From positions 32,331 to 96,330 of the forward strand of contig MLAA01000001.1 of the NCBI GenBank assembly GCA_001998905.1: a stretch of DNA of 64,000 nucleotides. The letters run 5' to 3'. Position numbers and translations under genes: made by a program. A model generated the notes under the pieces. That model was given only the letters and a program-made list of their open reading frames with translations. It ran no database searches and had not been told where the DNA came from. Positions 30,871-41,184 of the stretch are shown piece after piece. The stretch comes from Rodentibacter caecimuris (GTDB lineage Bacteria > Pseudomonadota > Gammaproteobacteria > Enterobacterales > Pasteurellaceae). Position 1 is the stretch's first letter. Every line of letters starts with the position of its first letter.

Positions 30871-32148
30871 TTAACATTTCTCAGATAACAAACGAGCTAA
30901 TATCCCAGTATAAATATTCACGCCGGTTAAAAGCTGAGATTCATCAAAATCAAATTCCGCTTGATGATGACCAACTGTACGATCCGCGCCTAGAATAAAA
31001 TAAATTGATTTTCCCCCCTGCTCTTGGACTTTTCTTCCTAAAATAGTGGCATCCTCGCTGGCATTAAATGGATAATTATTATCCGTATGGTGAATTTGAG
31101 GTTGTTGTAAAGCAATTTCTTCTACCAACTGAACTAATTCAGGATCATTTACCATATCAACAGCTTCTCCCATAATCTCAGTTTCATAGCCAACATCAAA
31201 GCTCATTGCCACACCTTGGGCAATTTGCATTACCTGATCAACCATATATTGATTAATCGCCTTGTTTTCACCACGCACTTCAAGTTGAATTTCTGCCTGA
31301 CTTGGAATCACATTACGTCCTTCACCAGCATTTAATACACCAACATTAATTCGACTCATTCCCTCACCATGTCTAGCAATACCATGTAATTGCGTAATAG
31401 CGTGAGCTGCCGCTAATAAAGCATTTCTACCTAAATGCGGTGCTGCTCCCGCATGGGCAGGTTTTCCTTGATAACGAATGTCTATTTTAGTCGTCGAAAG
31501 AAAGTTTCTTGGATTAGAAATTACTGTTCCACTATTCGCGCAGAAGCTGATATGCGAACTAAAAAAGTAATCAGCATCGTCAATTACTCCGCTTTTAGCA
31601 ATCGCTGCCGCACCTCGAACACCTTCCTCTGCCGGTTGGAATACAATTTTTACTTTGCCGTTGAGTTTTTCTTTATTTTGCGCAATCCAAAGCGCTGTAC
31701 CTAATCCAATGGTAATATGTCCATCGTGGCCACAAGCATGCATTAATCCCTCATTCACAGAGGAAAACCCTAACCGATTAGGAATATGCTCAGGAATCAT
31801 TGTTTCACTCACATTAACACAATCAATATCAAATCGCAGCGCGACAGTTTTCCCCGGCTTACCAGAATCAAACACTGCAACACAACCTGTATATCCGTCC
31901 ATTTTTTCTAACCATTTAGGATTCACACCTTGAGCAATCGCCGCAGCAAGACCTTTTTCCACTACTTTAGGTTGTCTCCCTCGAACAAACTCCCGATTAA
32001 TCACTTGCTGACCTAATAATATTTCAAATCCCATTACTTCTAAATAATCGGCAATACGGCAAGTTGTCCAAAACTCAGACCAACCTATTTCAGGAAAACG
32101 GTGGAATTCCCGCCGCCATATAATTAGTTGATCGGCATTAAGTTTCAT
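30871..32148 (-). CDS. M20 family amidohydrolase, AbgA-like
   Basis: A 425-residue zinc-dependent M20 peptidase/amidohydrolase resembling AbgA, the p-aminobenzoyl-glutamate hydrolase subunit. Seen: WRREFHRFPEIGWSEF, the metal-binding HACGHDGHITIGLG, FQPAEEGVRGAAAI with the catalytic Glu, the dimerisation-domain segment YQGKPAHAGAAPHLGRNALLAA, and a late metal His in VGHHQAEFDFDE. Related enzymes also cleave N-acyl amino acids or dipeptides, so the substrate is open. It follows dcuC and pepE on the same strand; no abgB or abgT is nearby, which argues for a general peptide/acyl-amino-acid role over folate salvage. Confidence 0.82.
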   Translation of the reverse strand: MKLNADQLIIWRREFHRFPEIGWSEFWTTCRIADYLEVMGFEILLGQQVINREFVRGRQPKVVEKGLAAAIAQGVNPKWLEKMDGYTGCVAVFDSGKPGKTVALRFDIDCVNVSETMIPEHIPNRLGFSSVNEGLMHACGHDGHITIGLGTALWIAQNKEKLNGKVKIVFQPAEEGVRGAAAIAKSGVIDDADYFFSSHISFCANSGTVISNPRNFLSTTKIDIRYQGKPAHAGAAPHLGRNALLAAAHAITQLHGIARHGEGMSRINVGVLNAGEGRNVIPSQAEIQLEVRGENKAINQYMVDQVMQIAQGVAMSFDVGYETEIMGEAVDMVNDPELVQLVEEIALQQPQIHHTDNNYPFNASEDATILGRKVQEQGGKSIYFILGADRTVGHHQAEFDFDESQLLTGVNIYTGILARLLSEKC

Positions 32149-32176
32149 AATAATTCTCCCTTATCAGTTAAGGTAA

Positions 32177-32200
32177 CCCGCACTTTAATATCAAAGTGCG
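32177..32200. repeat. Uptake-signal inverted pair between dcuC and abgA-like genes
   Basis: CCGCACTTT and AAAGTGCGG, separated by AATATC, form a 9-bp hairpin in the 70-base gap inside this gene group. The T tract (GTCATTTTTAA) lies on the plus-strand side. It may attenuate read-through into the amidohydrolase gene. Confidence 0.6.
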
Positions 32201-32218
32201 GTCATTTTTAAATGAGTT

Positions 32219-33511
32219 TTAAAGCATGAAAAAAGCCAAGAAAAGTACAGCTAGAATCATCCCCGGTGCAGTGCGTTTGACCATTTCTACCGGGCTAACC
32301 ATAGCTAAACCTGCGCATACAATAGTAACTCCAGCAATTGGAGAAGCGGTACGTCCAATCGCACCTGCAATCGCTGCAGCCATACCAAGATTAACGTGGG
32401 AATAACCTAATTCAACTGCGTGAGGCGTTACAGCCGTATTAAATGCGATAGCAGCAGCATCGCCCGAGCCGGTAATTAATCCCATTACAAATGGTCCAAT
32501 TGTCGCTCCCCAACGAACAAATTCATTCGAATGTTTAAGAAATTCAATGGCTGCATCAATTGCACCTGTCGATTTTAACCCAGCAACAAAAACACTGGCA
32601 GCAATGATGATACCAAGAACATTAGCATAAGCATTGCCCATACCATTGAAAAATTCTTCGGTAATTTTAACTGGAGAAATACGAGTAACTACGATGCCAT
32701 AAATTGCACCGATCAACATTGCCTGCGGTACGCCCATTTTGGTCCATTCTAGCCCCGGAATTTGTTGCAAGGATGTCCCGCCGATAACGAGAATAATCAA
32801 TGGAATTAAGGGAGCTAACGCATACAACATATTGATACCATTACAATCCGACTCTATATTTTTTTGCTCGCTCAAATAGGTCTGACGATGAACTTCACCG
32901 TAGTCTTTCAAAAATACCGCTAAAATAGTTAATACTAGTGCGCCGATTGCTCCTGCAATCATCGTATAAGGCGCATGAGAAAGATTAACTTGAGTGATCG
33001 TCAGTTTCGACATGTCGCTAATCATTGCAGAATGGGAAGAACCAGGGCTCATCATTGAACCAAAAGTACCGGCTAAAATCGCCGCACCGGCGGTCGCCGG
33101 ACGAACTCCTGCACTTTTCAGAACCGGAATTAATGTCGCACCAACTGCCGCCGCACATCCGGCAGCCGAAGGGATCGCAATATTAATAAAAAAGGTAATC
33201 ATCGTTGCAACAGGAATTAAGAAAAATTTCAAACCACTTAACGGCTTGGTTAGTAGCTGCACTAAATGGTTATCGCAACGAGTATATTTCATCACATAGG
33301 CAAACCCCATACTGGAACAAATTGCCATAATCAATCCACCTGATGTCATTGATTTTGCGAAACTATCTAATGCCCCTATTGGATTTAATGTTAAGAGCGA
33401 CATTAACAAACCGACGCCAATTAATACCGTACGCGTTTCATATTTTTTGATTAACAAATAAATAGTCGCAATAATCCCTAGTATTGCCACAATAGATTTA
33501 AGTTGTTCCAT
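32219..33511 (-). CDS. dcuC: DcuC-family C4-dicarboxylate transporter
   Basis: A 430-residue inner-membrane protein with about 12 hydrophobic segments. Motifs such as SAAGCAAAVGATLIPVLKSAGV, GTFGSMMSPGSSHSAMISDM, LITGSGDAAAIAFNTAVTPHA and AGAIGRTASPIAGVTIV mark the DcuC family, anaerobic succinate/fumarate exchangers in E. coli. It lies 11 bases after pepE, which releases aspartate from dipeptides. Aspartate can be deaminated to fumarate and respired to succinate, so this transporter could export the succinate or take up C4 acids; that link is inferred. Confidence 0.85.
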   Translation of the reverse strand: MEQLKSIVAILGIIATIYLLIKKYETRTVLIGVGLLMSLLTLNPIGALDSFAKSMTSGGLIMAICSSMGFAYVMKYTRCDNHLVQLLTKPLSGLKFFLIPVATMITFFINIAIPSAAGCAAAVGATLIPVLKSAGVRPATAGAAILAGTFGSMMSPGSSHSAMISDMSKLTITQVNLSHAPYTMIAGAIGALVLTILAVFLKDYGEVHRQTYLSEQKNIESDCNGINMLYALAPLIPLIILVIGGTSLQQIPGLEWTKMGVPQAMLIGAIYGIVVTRISPVKITEEFFNGMGNAYANVLGIIIAASVFVAGLKSTGAIDAAIEFLKHSNEFVRWGATIGPFVMGLITGSGDAAAIAFNTAVTPHAVELGYSHVNLGMAAAIAGAIGRTASPIAGVTIVCAGLAMVSPVEMVKRTAPGMILAVLFLAFFML

Positions 33512-33522
33512 AGTAAATTACC

Positions 33523-34227
33523 TTAATAATCAAACGTAGAATGTGCCGGGAAAGTCCTCAGACTCATATTTTCCCCGAACTGTAGAATCGGTGTATTCCC
33601 CAAAACAGTGGCTTGTTTACCCTGAATATGTAATGCCGTTCCTTCCGGTAAGGCATAAACAAAAGCGGTTGGATTCACAATTAAAAATTCAGTTAACCGA
33701 TCTTCACGACTTTCACCGTTATGACCAGCAATTTTACCAGAAATAAAGTGAGGATTAATTTGGTGTGGAAATAGATTCAATGCGTCAAAAGAAGGTGGGT
33801 AAACAATCGGCATATCATTAGTTGTCATAATTGAACGGCCCGCGACATTGGCACCTGCACTCCAACCGAAATAAGGGGTTCCATTAATTACCTTTTTTCT
33901 AATCGGTTCAAATAATTGGTGTTGATACATCTGATTTAACAAACAAAACGTATTTCCCCCACCGATAGCAATAACATCGGCTTGCTCAATGATTTCCGAA
34001 TGCTCTCTCGCATGATGAACGGAAATAATCTGCATGTCTAAGTCTGCTAATGCCTCTTGTACCGCTTGCTCATATTGAGCATAGGATCTACTCACTCCGG
34101 CATAAGGTACAAACGCAATAGTTTTACCTTGATAATCAACCAAAAACTGTTTTAGCCAAGGAATAGTATGCTCTAAATATCCGGTACTTTGATATTTCGA
34201 ACCACTTAGTAACAACATATTTATCAT
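33523..34227 (-). CDS. pepE: Peptidase E (alpha-aspartyl dipeptidase)
   Basis: A cytoplasmic serine peptidase of family S51 that hydrolyses Asp-X dipeptides. The 234-residue protein has the nucleophile S123 in [11 protein letters not shown], the [14 protein letters not shown] segment, [23 protein letters not shown] with a likely catalytic His, and LPEGTALHI. The ATG at 34227 has AGGAG at good spacing; an ATG three codons later would give the same numbering as the Salmonella enzyme. It is the first gene of pepE-dcuC-abgA-like. Confidence 0.93.
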   Translation of the reverse strand: MINMLLLSGSKYQSTGYLEHTIPWLKQFLVDYQGKTIAFVPYAGVSRSYAQYEQAVQEALADLDMQIISVHHAREHSEIIEQADVIAIGGGNTFCLLNQMYQHQLFEPIRKKVINGTPYFGWSAGANVAGRSIMTTNDMPIVYPPSFDALNLFPHQINPHFISGKIAGHNGESREDRLTEFLIVNPTAFVYALPEGTALHIQGKQATVLGNTPILQFGENMSLRTFPAHSTFDY

Positions 34228-34720
34228 TTTTTGCTCCTTTTAAATTAGCAAGTAATGCTACTCAAAGCCCCTACGAAATAAAATGCTTTTTTAGTAAAGA
34301 TTCAGATTTCTTGACCAAGATCATAAAATAGCTAAAAAGGTAATAGCAAAGATGACTGCGCCTTTCCGATCTTGTTTTAACCAATAACCAGATATATATG
34401 AAAATATTTACTGTAAAAAAGACCAGCATAACCAACCGCACTTTTAAACAATCACACACCACAATACGGTCAAAAAACAACCTTTTCAATACTTGCTCTA
34501 CTGTTGTAGCCTCTAGGAATGAATAAGCCTAAATCCACTTAATAGAAAATAGAAATACTATTTCAGAATAAGTCCAATAGAAATAAATAACGATAGAGAA
34601 TAAATAGAGAAAAATAAAAATAGCATTTATTCCTAATTACTTTAGCTTAGAAAATTAATTCCAACCACTTTAGATTTTCCAGTATAATCCCAACAATTTA
34701 TCCGTATAAAGAAACGAATT
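34228..34720. other. Intergenic stretch between pepE and lptD, no confident gene
   Basis: This 493-base AT-rich stretch contains an uptake-signal core near 34438 and a minus-strand 72-codon open frame at 34271-34489 that has a hydrophobic middle but no ribosome-binding site and no recognisable family. The lptD and pepE promoters must lie here; none could be fixed. Confidence 0.5.
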
Positions 34721-37063
34721 ATGAACAAAAAATATACATTCATTTCATTGTCAATTCTGACCGCACTTTACAGCCAATATAGTTTGGCTGATCTCCGCAC
34801 GCAATGCTTAACCAACGTACCTAAATTTATCGGCGAAAAAATAAGTGGCGATCCGAATTCTCAACCTGTTTACATTGAAGCAGACACAGCGGAAATTAAT
34901 CAACCAACTCAAGCACTCTATCAAGGTAATGTAGATATAAAACAAGGAAACCGTCATCTACAAGCCAATGAGGCTGAAGTCAAAATAATAGATAAAGATA
35001 CACAGGCACAACGCTTTGCTTATGTAAGAGGCGGTTTTGATTATAAAGATGATCAAATTAATTTATTAGGGCAAAACGCCGAATTTAATTTAACCGATAA
35101 CGACGGTAATGTTACGGATGCAGATTATCAACTTGTTGATCGACAAGGACGAGGAACCGCAAAAAAGATTGAGCTACGCAATAATTATCGTGTAATGAAA
35201 AACGCAACCTTTACTTCTTGCGCTCCAAATGACAATGCCTGGTCTATCGAAGCCTCTGAAATACGCCAATATATTCAAGAAGAATATGCAGAAATGTGGC
35301 ATGCCCGTTTTAAAGTATTGGATATCCCTATATTTTATACGCCATATTTACAGTTACCTATTGGTGATCGCCGTCGCTCTGGCTTATTAATACCAAATGC
35401 TGGAAGCTCAAGCCGAGACGGTTATTGGTATGCACAGCCAATTTATTGGAATATCGCACCAAATTATGATGCCACGATTACCCCAAAATATATGTCCCAG
35501 CGGGGTTGGCAACTAAACTCAGAACTACGTTATTTAACACCTATTGGTGAGGGTAAAATAGCAGGTGAATATCTATCAAAAGATCGCTATCACGACTACG
35601 TTAGCGATAATCGGAAACGCCATTTATTCTATTGGAACCATAATTCTAGCTTTCTACAAAATTGGCGATTGAATATCGATTATACCAAAGTCAGTGATAA
35701 ACGATATTTCACCGATTTTGATTCAGCTTATGGTAACAGTACCGATGGTTATGCTAATCAATTTGCTCGGATTGCCTATTATCAGCCAAATTACAATCTC
35801 TCTATCTCTGCCCGTCAATTCCAAATCTTTGACGAAGTTGCTATCGGACCTTACCGCACACTACCACAAATCGATTTCAATTATTATAAAAATAATTTGG
35901 CGAATGGCTGGTTGGATTTCAAACTTTTCTCTCAAGCAGCTCACTTTGATAATGATAGTGGATTAATGCCGACAGCTTGGCGCTTCCATTTAGAACCCAG
36001 CCTATCGACTACCTTATCTAATCAATATGGAAGTTTAAATATTGAAACCAAGGTATACGCGACTCGCTATAATCAGAAAAAGGGACCAAACAATCAGGCA
36101 GAGGATGTTCAAAAATCAGTCAATCGCGTATTACCGCAGATTAAGATTAACTTACAAACTGTCTTAGCCACAGAGAAGACAATAATTGACGGTTATACGC
36201 AAACCCTTGAACCTCGCATACAATATTTATTCCGACCTTATAAAAATCAATCAAATATTGGTTCTTCCTATGAGAATGATTATTTAGGCTTTGGTTATGA
36301 TTCCGCATTAATTCAACAAGATTATTATTCGTTGTTCCGAGATCGTCGTTATAGTGGGCTAGATCGTATTGCTTCGGCAAATCAAATTACAGTGGGTGGT
36401 ACAAGTCGCTTCTATGATAAAGAAGGTGATGAACGTTTTAATTTCTCAGCCGGGCAAATTTACTATCTCAGCCCCGCGAAGATTGATGACAATCCACAAA
36501 ATCAAACACCTAATGCCTCCTCATCTTGGGCACTAGAATCAAATTGGAAAATCAACGACAGTTGGAATTGGCGCGGTAGCTATCAATACGACACCCGTAC
36601 TAATAACGCTTCCATTATTAATACAACATTAGAATGGAACCCTGAAAAGGATAATTTAATTCAACTAAATTATCGCTATGCTAGCCAAGAATATATTGAC
36701 CAAAATTTAGGTCGTAGTGCTAATCGATACGGACAAGATATTAAACAAATCGGGATTACTGCCGCTTGGGAATTAGTCGATAATTGGGCGATAGTCGGCC
36801 GTCATTACCAAGACTTAGCACTCAAAAAGCCAGTTGAGCAATACCTTGGTATTCAATATAACTCTTGCTGCTGGGCTGTTGGTATCGGTGCAAGACGCTA
36901 TGTAACCAGTCGGGCAAATCAACAAGCAGATGAGATTTTATATAATCACAGTATAGGAGTTACTTTTGAACTACGAGGTCTAGGCAATAATGATCATCAA
37001 AATGGAATCAAAGAAATGCTTGAAAAAGGAAAACTTCCTTATATCAAAGCATTCAGTTTATAA
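34721..37063 (+). CDS. lptD: LPS-assembly outer-membrane protein LptD
   Basis: LptD, with LptE, inserts lipooligosaccharide into the outer leaflet of the outer membrane. The 780-residue protein has a signal peptide (about 1-23), an N-terminal periplasmic OstA/LptA-like jellyroll (about 45-170, with YIEADTAEINQPTQALYQGNV and DNDGNVTDADYQL), and a large C-terminal beta-barrel (about 200-780). The disulfide cysteines are visible: one near residue 29 (RTQCLTN), one in TFTSCAPNDNAW, and the Cys pair in YNSCCWAVGIGARRY. Length equals that of E. coli LptD. An uptake signal lies inside the signal-peptide coding region (GACCGCACTTTA, near 34760). Confidence 0.96.
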   Translation: MNKKYTFISLSILTALYSQYSLADLRTQCLTNVPKFIGEKISGDPNSQPVYIEADTAEINQPTQALYQGNVDIKQGNRHLQANEAEVKIIDKDTQAQRFAYVRGGFDYKDDQINLLGQNAEFNLTDNDGNVTDADYQLVDRQGRGTAKKIELRNNYRVMKNATFTSCAPNDNAWSIEASEIRQYIQEEYAEMWHARFKVLDIPIFYTPYLQLPIGDRRRSGLLIPNAGSSSRDGYWYAQPIYWNIAPNYDATITPKYMSQRGWQLNSELRYLTPIGEGKIAGEYLSKDRYHDYVSDNRKRHLFYWNHNSSFLQNWRLNIDYTKVSDKRYFTDFDSAYGNSTDGYANQFARIAYYQPNYNLSISARQFQIFDEVAIGPYRTLPQIDFNYYKNNLANGWLDFKLFSQAAHFDNDSGLMPTAWRFHLEPSLSTTLSNQYGSLNIETKVYATRYNQKKGPNNQAEDVQKSVNRVLPQIKINLQTVLATEKTIIDGYTQTLEPRIQYLFRPYKNQSNIGSSYENDYLGFGYDSALIQQDYYSLFRDRRYSGLDRIASANQITVGGTSRFYDKEGDERFNFSAGQIYYLSPAKIDDNPQNQTPNASSSWALESNWKINDSWNWRGSYQYDTRTNNASIINTTLEWNPEKDNLIQLNYRYASQEYIDQNLGRSANRYGQDIKQIGITAAWELVDNWAIVGRHYQDLALKKPVEQYLGIQYNSCCWAVGIGARRYVTSRANQQADEILYNHSIGVTFELRGLGNNDHQNGIKEMLEKGKLPYIKAFSL

Positions 37064-37097
37064 GACAAAAACTAGATTTAGCTAACACCAAACTACG

Positions 37098-37129
37098 GCA
37101 AATCTTTAGGTATTTATCTAGAGATTTGC
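37098..37129 (+). terminator. Hairpin after lptD
   Basis: GCAAATCT (37098-37105) pairs with AGATTTGC (37122-37129), followed by TTTAAC. It is a weak but plausible terminator 35 bases after the lptD stop. Confidence 0.5.
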
Positions 37130-37261
37130 TTTAACAATCCTACCTGAAAGTAGGCTCATCATACAATAAATAGTAACCTAGTCATTTATGATGAAATCAC
37201 CCATACCTGTTCAATTATAATAACGATTCAATTAAAGCGAACTATGTCATCAGCACATCAA

Positions 37262-37296
37262 AAGCCCACTATCTTTGCATTAAAAATAGTGGGCTT
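37262..37296 (-). terminator. Stem-loop in the lptD-glyS gap, terminator on the minus strand
   Basis: An 11-bp stem AAGCCCACTAT (37262-37272) / ATAGTGGGCTT (37286-37296). On the minus strand it is followed by TTTTG, so it looks like a terminator for transcripts coming from glyS, but it is 200 bases after the glyS stop. The roughly 200 bases in between hold no open gene; a short RNA or a long 3' UTR is possible. Confidence 0.6.
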
Positions 37297-37499
37297 ATAA
37301 TGATTTAAGCAGTATATCTAACTGTTGCACAAATGGCTAAAACTCCGAGCCACACTGCACATCTCGCTTTTACAACATCACTTAATATGAAACGTAATGC
37401 TTTCTAAGAAAGATATTCTATTGATCAAAAAGTTTAAGTTTAATTTTAAACATACTACATAATATAGAGAATCTGCTTATACGAATATTAGCCGCAAAA

Positions 37500-39569
37500 T
37501 TATTGTAGTAATGAAATATCCGCTACTTGCAAGAATAGAGCACGCAAACTATTCAACATTGCCAAACGGTTTTGGCGTAGTTTTTCATCTTCGGCATTTA
37601 CCATCACTTTATCAAAGAAGTTATCCACTACTTCACGCAGGCCAGCTAACTGATCCAATGCGGCTTGATAATCTCCTTGAGCAAATAACGGGGCGAGTTC
37701 GTTTTGTAATACTAATACCTTGTCTGCCAATGCAATTTCTGCCGTCTCAACACATAAAGTGCGGTCAATATTTTCCGGTAATTCTCCTTCCACTTTAGCC
37801 AAAATATTACTCACCCGTTTATTTGCTGCCGCTAAGGCTTCGGCACTGTCAAGGGCGCGGAAATGAGAAACCGCACGCACACGAGCATCAAAATCCGCCG
37901 GGCGTGTTGGACGACGAGTAAGTACGGCTTGAATAACATCAACTCTGATCCCGTCGTCCAGATACCATGCACGAAAACGTCCCAGCATAAAATCCACCAC
38001 CTCAGCAACCACATTCGCATTCGTCAATTTATCACCAAAAAGTGCGGTCGATTTTTCAACTAAATCCGTTAAATCCAACGGTAATTTTTTCTCTACGATA
38101 ATCCGCAATACCCCAAGCGCAGCACGACGGAGAGCAAATGGGTCTTTATCGCCTTTCGGATGCTGACCAATACCGAAAATACCAGTGAGTGTATCCAATT
38201 TATCTGCTAATGCTACTGCACAAGCGACTAAAGACTTCGGTAATTCATCACCGGCAAAACGCGGCATATATTGTTCATTCAACGCCACCGCCACTTCTTC
38301 GGCTTCCCCGTCATGACGAGCATAGTGCATTCCCATTACACCTTGCGTATCAGTAAATTCAAACACCATATTCGTCATCAAATCACATTTGGAAAGTAAA
38401 CCTGCACGCTTTGCTTTGGCTTCGTCTGCCCCGATTTGTTTGGCAATTTCACCTGCCAACTGCTCAATGCGAGCAGTTTTGTCCCGTAATGTGCCAAGTT
38501 GCTGTTGGAACAACACCGTATCAAGACGTGGCAATAAATCTTCCAAACGCTGTTTTAAATCAGTTTTAAAGAAAAATTCGGCATCAGTTAAACGTGGGCG
38601 AACGACTTTTTCATTTCCTTCAATAATAGCACTCGGATCGTCAGGATTGATGTTGGATACAAAAATAAAGTGCGGTAATAATTTGCCGTCTTTATCATAA
38701 ATCGGGAAGTATTTTTGGTCGCCTTTCATAGTATAAACTAAAGCTTCTGACGGCACTGCGAGAAAACGTTCTTCGAATTTTGCAGCCAACACATTCGGAT
38801 ATTCTACCAATGATGTAACTTCATCGAGTAAATCTTCTTCAATGTCCGCCATTCCGCCTAAAGCTGCAGCTTTTTCCTGAGATTTAGCAAGAATCATCTC
38901 ACGGCGTTGGTTAAAATCGGCAATCACTGACCCTTTTTCCTGCAATAACTGCGGATATTGATCGGCATGTTCAATCTCAAATTGGCCTTCACCAAGGAAA
39001 CGGTGTCCACGAATAATTCGTCCAATCGGTACACCAAGAATTTCTCCTTCAACCAATTTGCTACCGAATAGTAATGTTGCCGTATGTACAGGACGAACAA
39101 ATTGTTCGGTTTTATCTGCCCAACGCATTGTTTTTGGAATCGGCAATTTAGTAAGCGCCCGATTAATAATATCTACCAACAAGTTTTGGGTCGGCTGACC
39201 TTCTACAGTAGCACGGTAAACTAGCCATTCACCTTTATCGGTCGTAATGCGCTCCGCCTGTTCAACGCTGATACCACAACCTTTCGCCCAGCCCTGTGCT
39301 GCTTTTGTCGGCTTACCTTCGGCATCAAACGCGGCCGCTACAGCTGGTCCACGTTTTTCCACCAGCTTGCTCGGCTGACTTTCCACCAACCCCTCTACTT
39401 TCACTGCTAAACGGCGTGGACTGGCAAACCATTTAATTTTATCAAAGACTAAATCCGCTTGGTTTAACTCTTGCTCTACATTCTCTGCAAATGCAGTTCC
39501 TAATTTTTTGAGCGCCTTCGGTGGCAACTCTTCAGTGCCGATCTCGGCGAGAAAAGTTTGGGTTGTCAT
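37500..39569 (-). CDS. glyS: Glycyl-tRNA synthetase beta subunit
   Basis: The beta subunit of the bacterial alpha2-beta2 glycyl-tRNA synthetase, involved in tRNA binding. I chose the ATG at 39569, preceded by GGAAAG, giving 689 residues, the E. coli length; an ATG six codons upstream is less likely. Hallmarks are [50 protein letters not shown] and [15 protein letters not shown], plus an HD-like segment and a C-terminal anticodon-binding DALR-like helical region. The alpha subunit gene glyQ, often directly upstream, is not in the window. At least three uptake-signal cores lie inside. Confidence 0.97.
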   Translation of the reverse strand: MTTQTFLAEIGTEELPPKALKKLGTAFAENVEQELNQADLVFDKIKWFASPRRLAVKVEGLVESQPSKLVEKRGPAVAAAFDAEGKPTKAAQGWAKGCGISVEQAERITTDKGEWLVYRATVEGQPTQNLLVDIINRALTKLPIPKTMRWADKTEQFVRPVHTATLLFGSKLVEGEILGVPIGRIIRGHRFLGEGQFEIEHADQYPQLLQEKGSVIADFNQRREMILAKSQEKAAALGGMADIEEDLLDEVTSLVEYPNVLAAKFEERFLAVPSEALVYTMKGDQKYFPIYDKDGKLLPHFIFVSNINPDDPSAIIEGNEKVVRPRLTDAEFFFKTDLKQRLEDLLPRLDTVLFQQQLGTLRDKTARIEQLAGEIAKQIGADEAKAKRAGLLSKCDLMTNMVFEFTDTQGVMGMHYARHDGEAEEVAVALNEQYMPRFAGDELPKSLVACAVALADKLDTLTGIFGIGQHPKGDKDPFALRRAALGVLRIIVEKKLPLDLTDLVEKSTALFGDKLTNANVVAEVVDFMLGRFRAWYLDDGIRVDVIQAVLTRRPTRPADFDARVRAVSHFRALDSAEALAAANKRVSNILAKVEGELPENIDRTLCVETAEIALADKVLVLQNELAPLFAQGDYQAALDQLAGLREVVDNFFDKVMVNAEDEKLRQNRLAMLNSLRALFLQVADISLLQ

Positions 39570-39876
39570 TTTATCTTTCCAATTCATTCAATAAATTTGC
39601 TATTCTAAAAACCTAATTTAAAGTATTTCTGTATGTCTTGTAAAAAAGACATAAAACCGCCGTATTATAGCAAACCAACTGTTTTTTACACAAACAACAC
39701 TTTCATTCTTCTAATATCTGATAAACAAACACCGCTCAACTTATTCAAAACACTTTAATTGAAATGTGAAAGCATAAATGTTATACAAGTATTTTGAAAG
39801 GCAAGCATCTCAAACAGCTTCCTCTTATTTTTTACTACAGTAAAATACTACCCAATAAACAATGAGGTACTTTATT

Positions 39877-41181
39877 ATGGTTATTCAAACTCGGAGAGAA
39901 TTTTTACTATCAGCAGTCGGCACTACTTTAACATTAAGTATCCCACTATTTTCTTATGCTACAAATGTTCAACATATCCCAACCCAAGCAATAGCGATAA
40001 CTCAAGTCTTTGGAGATGGGGTGAAATTAGTGGCGATTGCACTATCCTATCCCACTGAAATTTCAGCCTCTATACTAAATGTAAAGGACTTTAGCATAAC
40101 AGGGCGTACCATCACTCAAGTTTTTACCGCACAGTCCGCTACGCTAACCCCTGCCGAAAGCGGTAAATTTGTAATTGTAAAACTTGCAGAGGATGATGCA
40201 GAAACCTCATTACAAGAAGACGTTTATTCAGATAATGCTGAAGAAACAAAGCCACAAATACAAGGTGGTAAACCCAATTGGGTCGCAGGTCAAAAAATAA
40301 ACAAAACTATCCGTTTTAAAACCGCAAATGCTGAAGTAACGATAAATGGTAAAACACTACGAACAAATTCGGCCACCAATCTTATTGTTGAACAGTTTCA
40401 ACAAGATAAATTTCGTGATGAAAAAACAGGTAAAATCTTAAAATATAATTTATTTACACCGCAACATAGTGAAGAGGCACTGCCATTAGTTTTATTTATG
40501 CATGATGCAGGCGTAACTTCAGAACAAACACAAGCTACCTTATTTCAAGGGCTAGGCGCAGTAATCTGGGCTGATCCGATTGAACAAGCCAAACGTCCGT
40601 GCTATGTACTTGCCCCACAATACGATGAAATTATTGCCGACGATGACTGGCGAACATCAGATTATTTAGACACGACTATTCATTTAATCCAAAAGCTCAT
40701 CAGTGAATATAACATTGACCCTAAACGTATTTATGCTACGGGACAATCAGGTGGTTGTATGGCAGCAACGGCAATGAATATTAAATATCCTGACTTCTTC
40801 GCTGCCAGCTATCTTGTCGCCGGGAAGTGGGGAGCTGATTTAGTCAACCCAATAGTGAAAAACAAAGTATGGTGGATGGCTTCGGAAGATGATTTGGGTG
40901 CTTTTCCTAGCTTTAATGCGATTACTGAACGGCTCCAAGCAGAAGGGGCGAGAATTAGTCGTGCGGTATGGAATGGTAAATGGAACGCTGATCAATATCT
41001 TTTTGCCTATGATGATTTAACCTCTGAAAAAGCCCAGATGTATTACACCGTTTTTGAGAAAGATAGCGTATTTCGAGATACTGATAGCCGTAAAGGTGCA
41101 AGTGGGCATCGCAATACGTGGCGTATCGCTTATAGTATTGAACCTATTCGTGAATGGCTATTTACTCAAAAGAAGGGGTAA
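39877..41181 (+). CDS. Tat-exported alpha/beta hydrolase of unknown substrate
   Basis: A predicted periplasmic or surface hydrolase of about 434 residues. The N terminus has a twin-arginine motif, TRREFLLS, followed by a hydrophobic stretch ending SYA, consistent with Tat export. Residues about 30-160 look like a beta-rich, immunoglobulin-like esterase domain. The catalytic domain (about 165-430) has LPLVLFMHDAGV, the nucleophile elbow YATGQSGGCMAATAM (GxSxG with Ser) and a C-terminal SGHRNTWRIAY that may hold the catalytic His. This resembles esterase/PHB-depolymerase-like proteins. I prefer the ATG at 39877; the ATG at 39862 overlaps its GAGG ribosome site. A Sel1 lipoprotein gene follows after 3 bases. 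Confidence 0.72.
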   Translation: MVIQTRREFLLSAVGTTLTLSIPLFSYATNVQHIPTQAIAITQVFGDGVKLVAIALSYPTEISASILNVKDFSITGRTITQVFTAQSATLTPAESGKFVIVKLAEDDAETSLQEDVYSDNAEETKPQIQGGKPNWVAGQKINKTIRFKTANAEVTINGKTLRTNSATNLIVEQFQQDKFRDEKTGKILKYNLFTPQHSEEALPLVLFMHDAGVTSEQTQATLFQGLGAVIWADPIEQAKRPCYVLAPQYDEIIADDDWRTSDYLDTTIHLIQKLISEYNIDPKRIYATGQSGGCMAATAMNIKYPDFFAASYLVAGKWGADLVNPIVKNKVWWMASEDDLGAFPSFNAITERLQAEGARISRAVWNGKWNADQYLFAYDDLTSEKAQMYYTVFEKDSVFRDTDSRKGASGHRNTWRIAYSIEPIREWLFTQKKG

Positions 41182-41184
41182 ACA

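Noticed and set aside
30871..32148. Folate-fragment (p-aminobenzoyl-glutamate) salvage operon
   Set aside because: No abgB or abgT gene is adjacent; the neighbours are pepE and dcuC, so a narrower abg role is not supported.
34271..34489. Minus-strand 72-codon open frame with a hydrophobic middle
   Set aside because: No ribosome-binding site, no recognised family, AT-rich intergenic DNA, and it contains an uptake signal; treated as chance.
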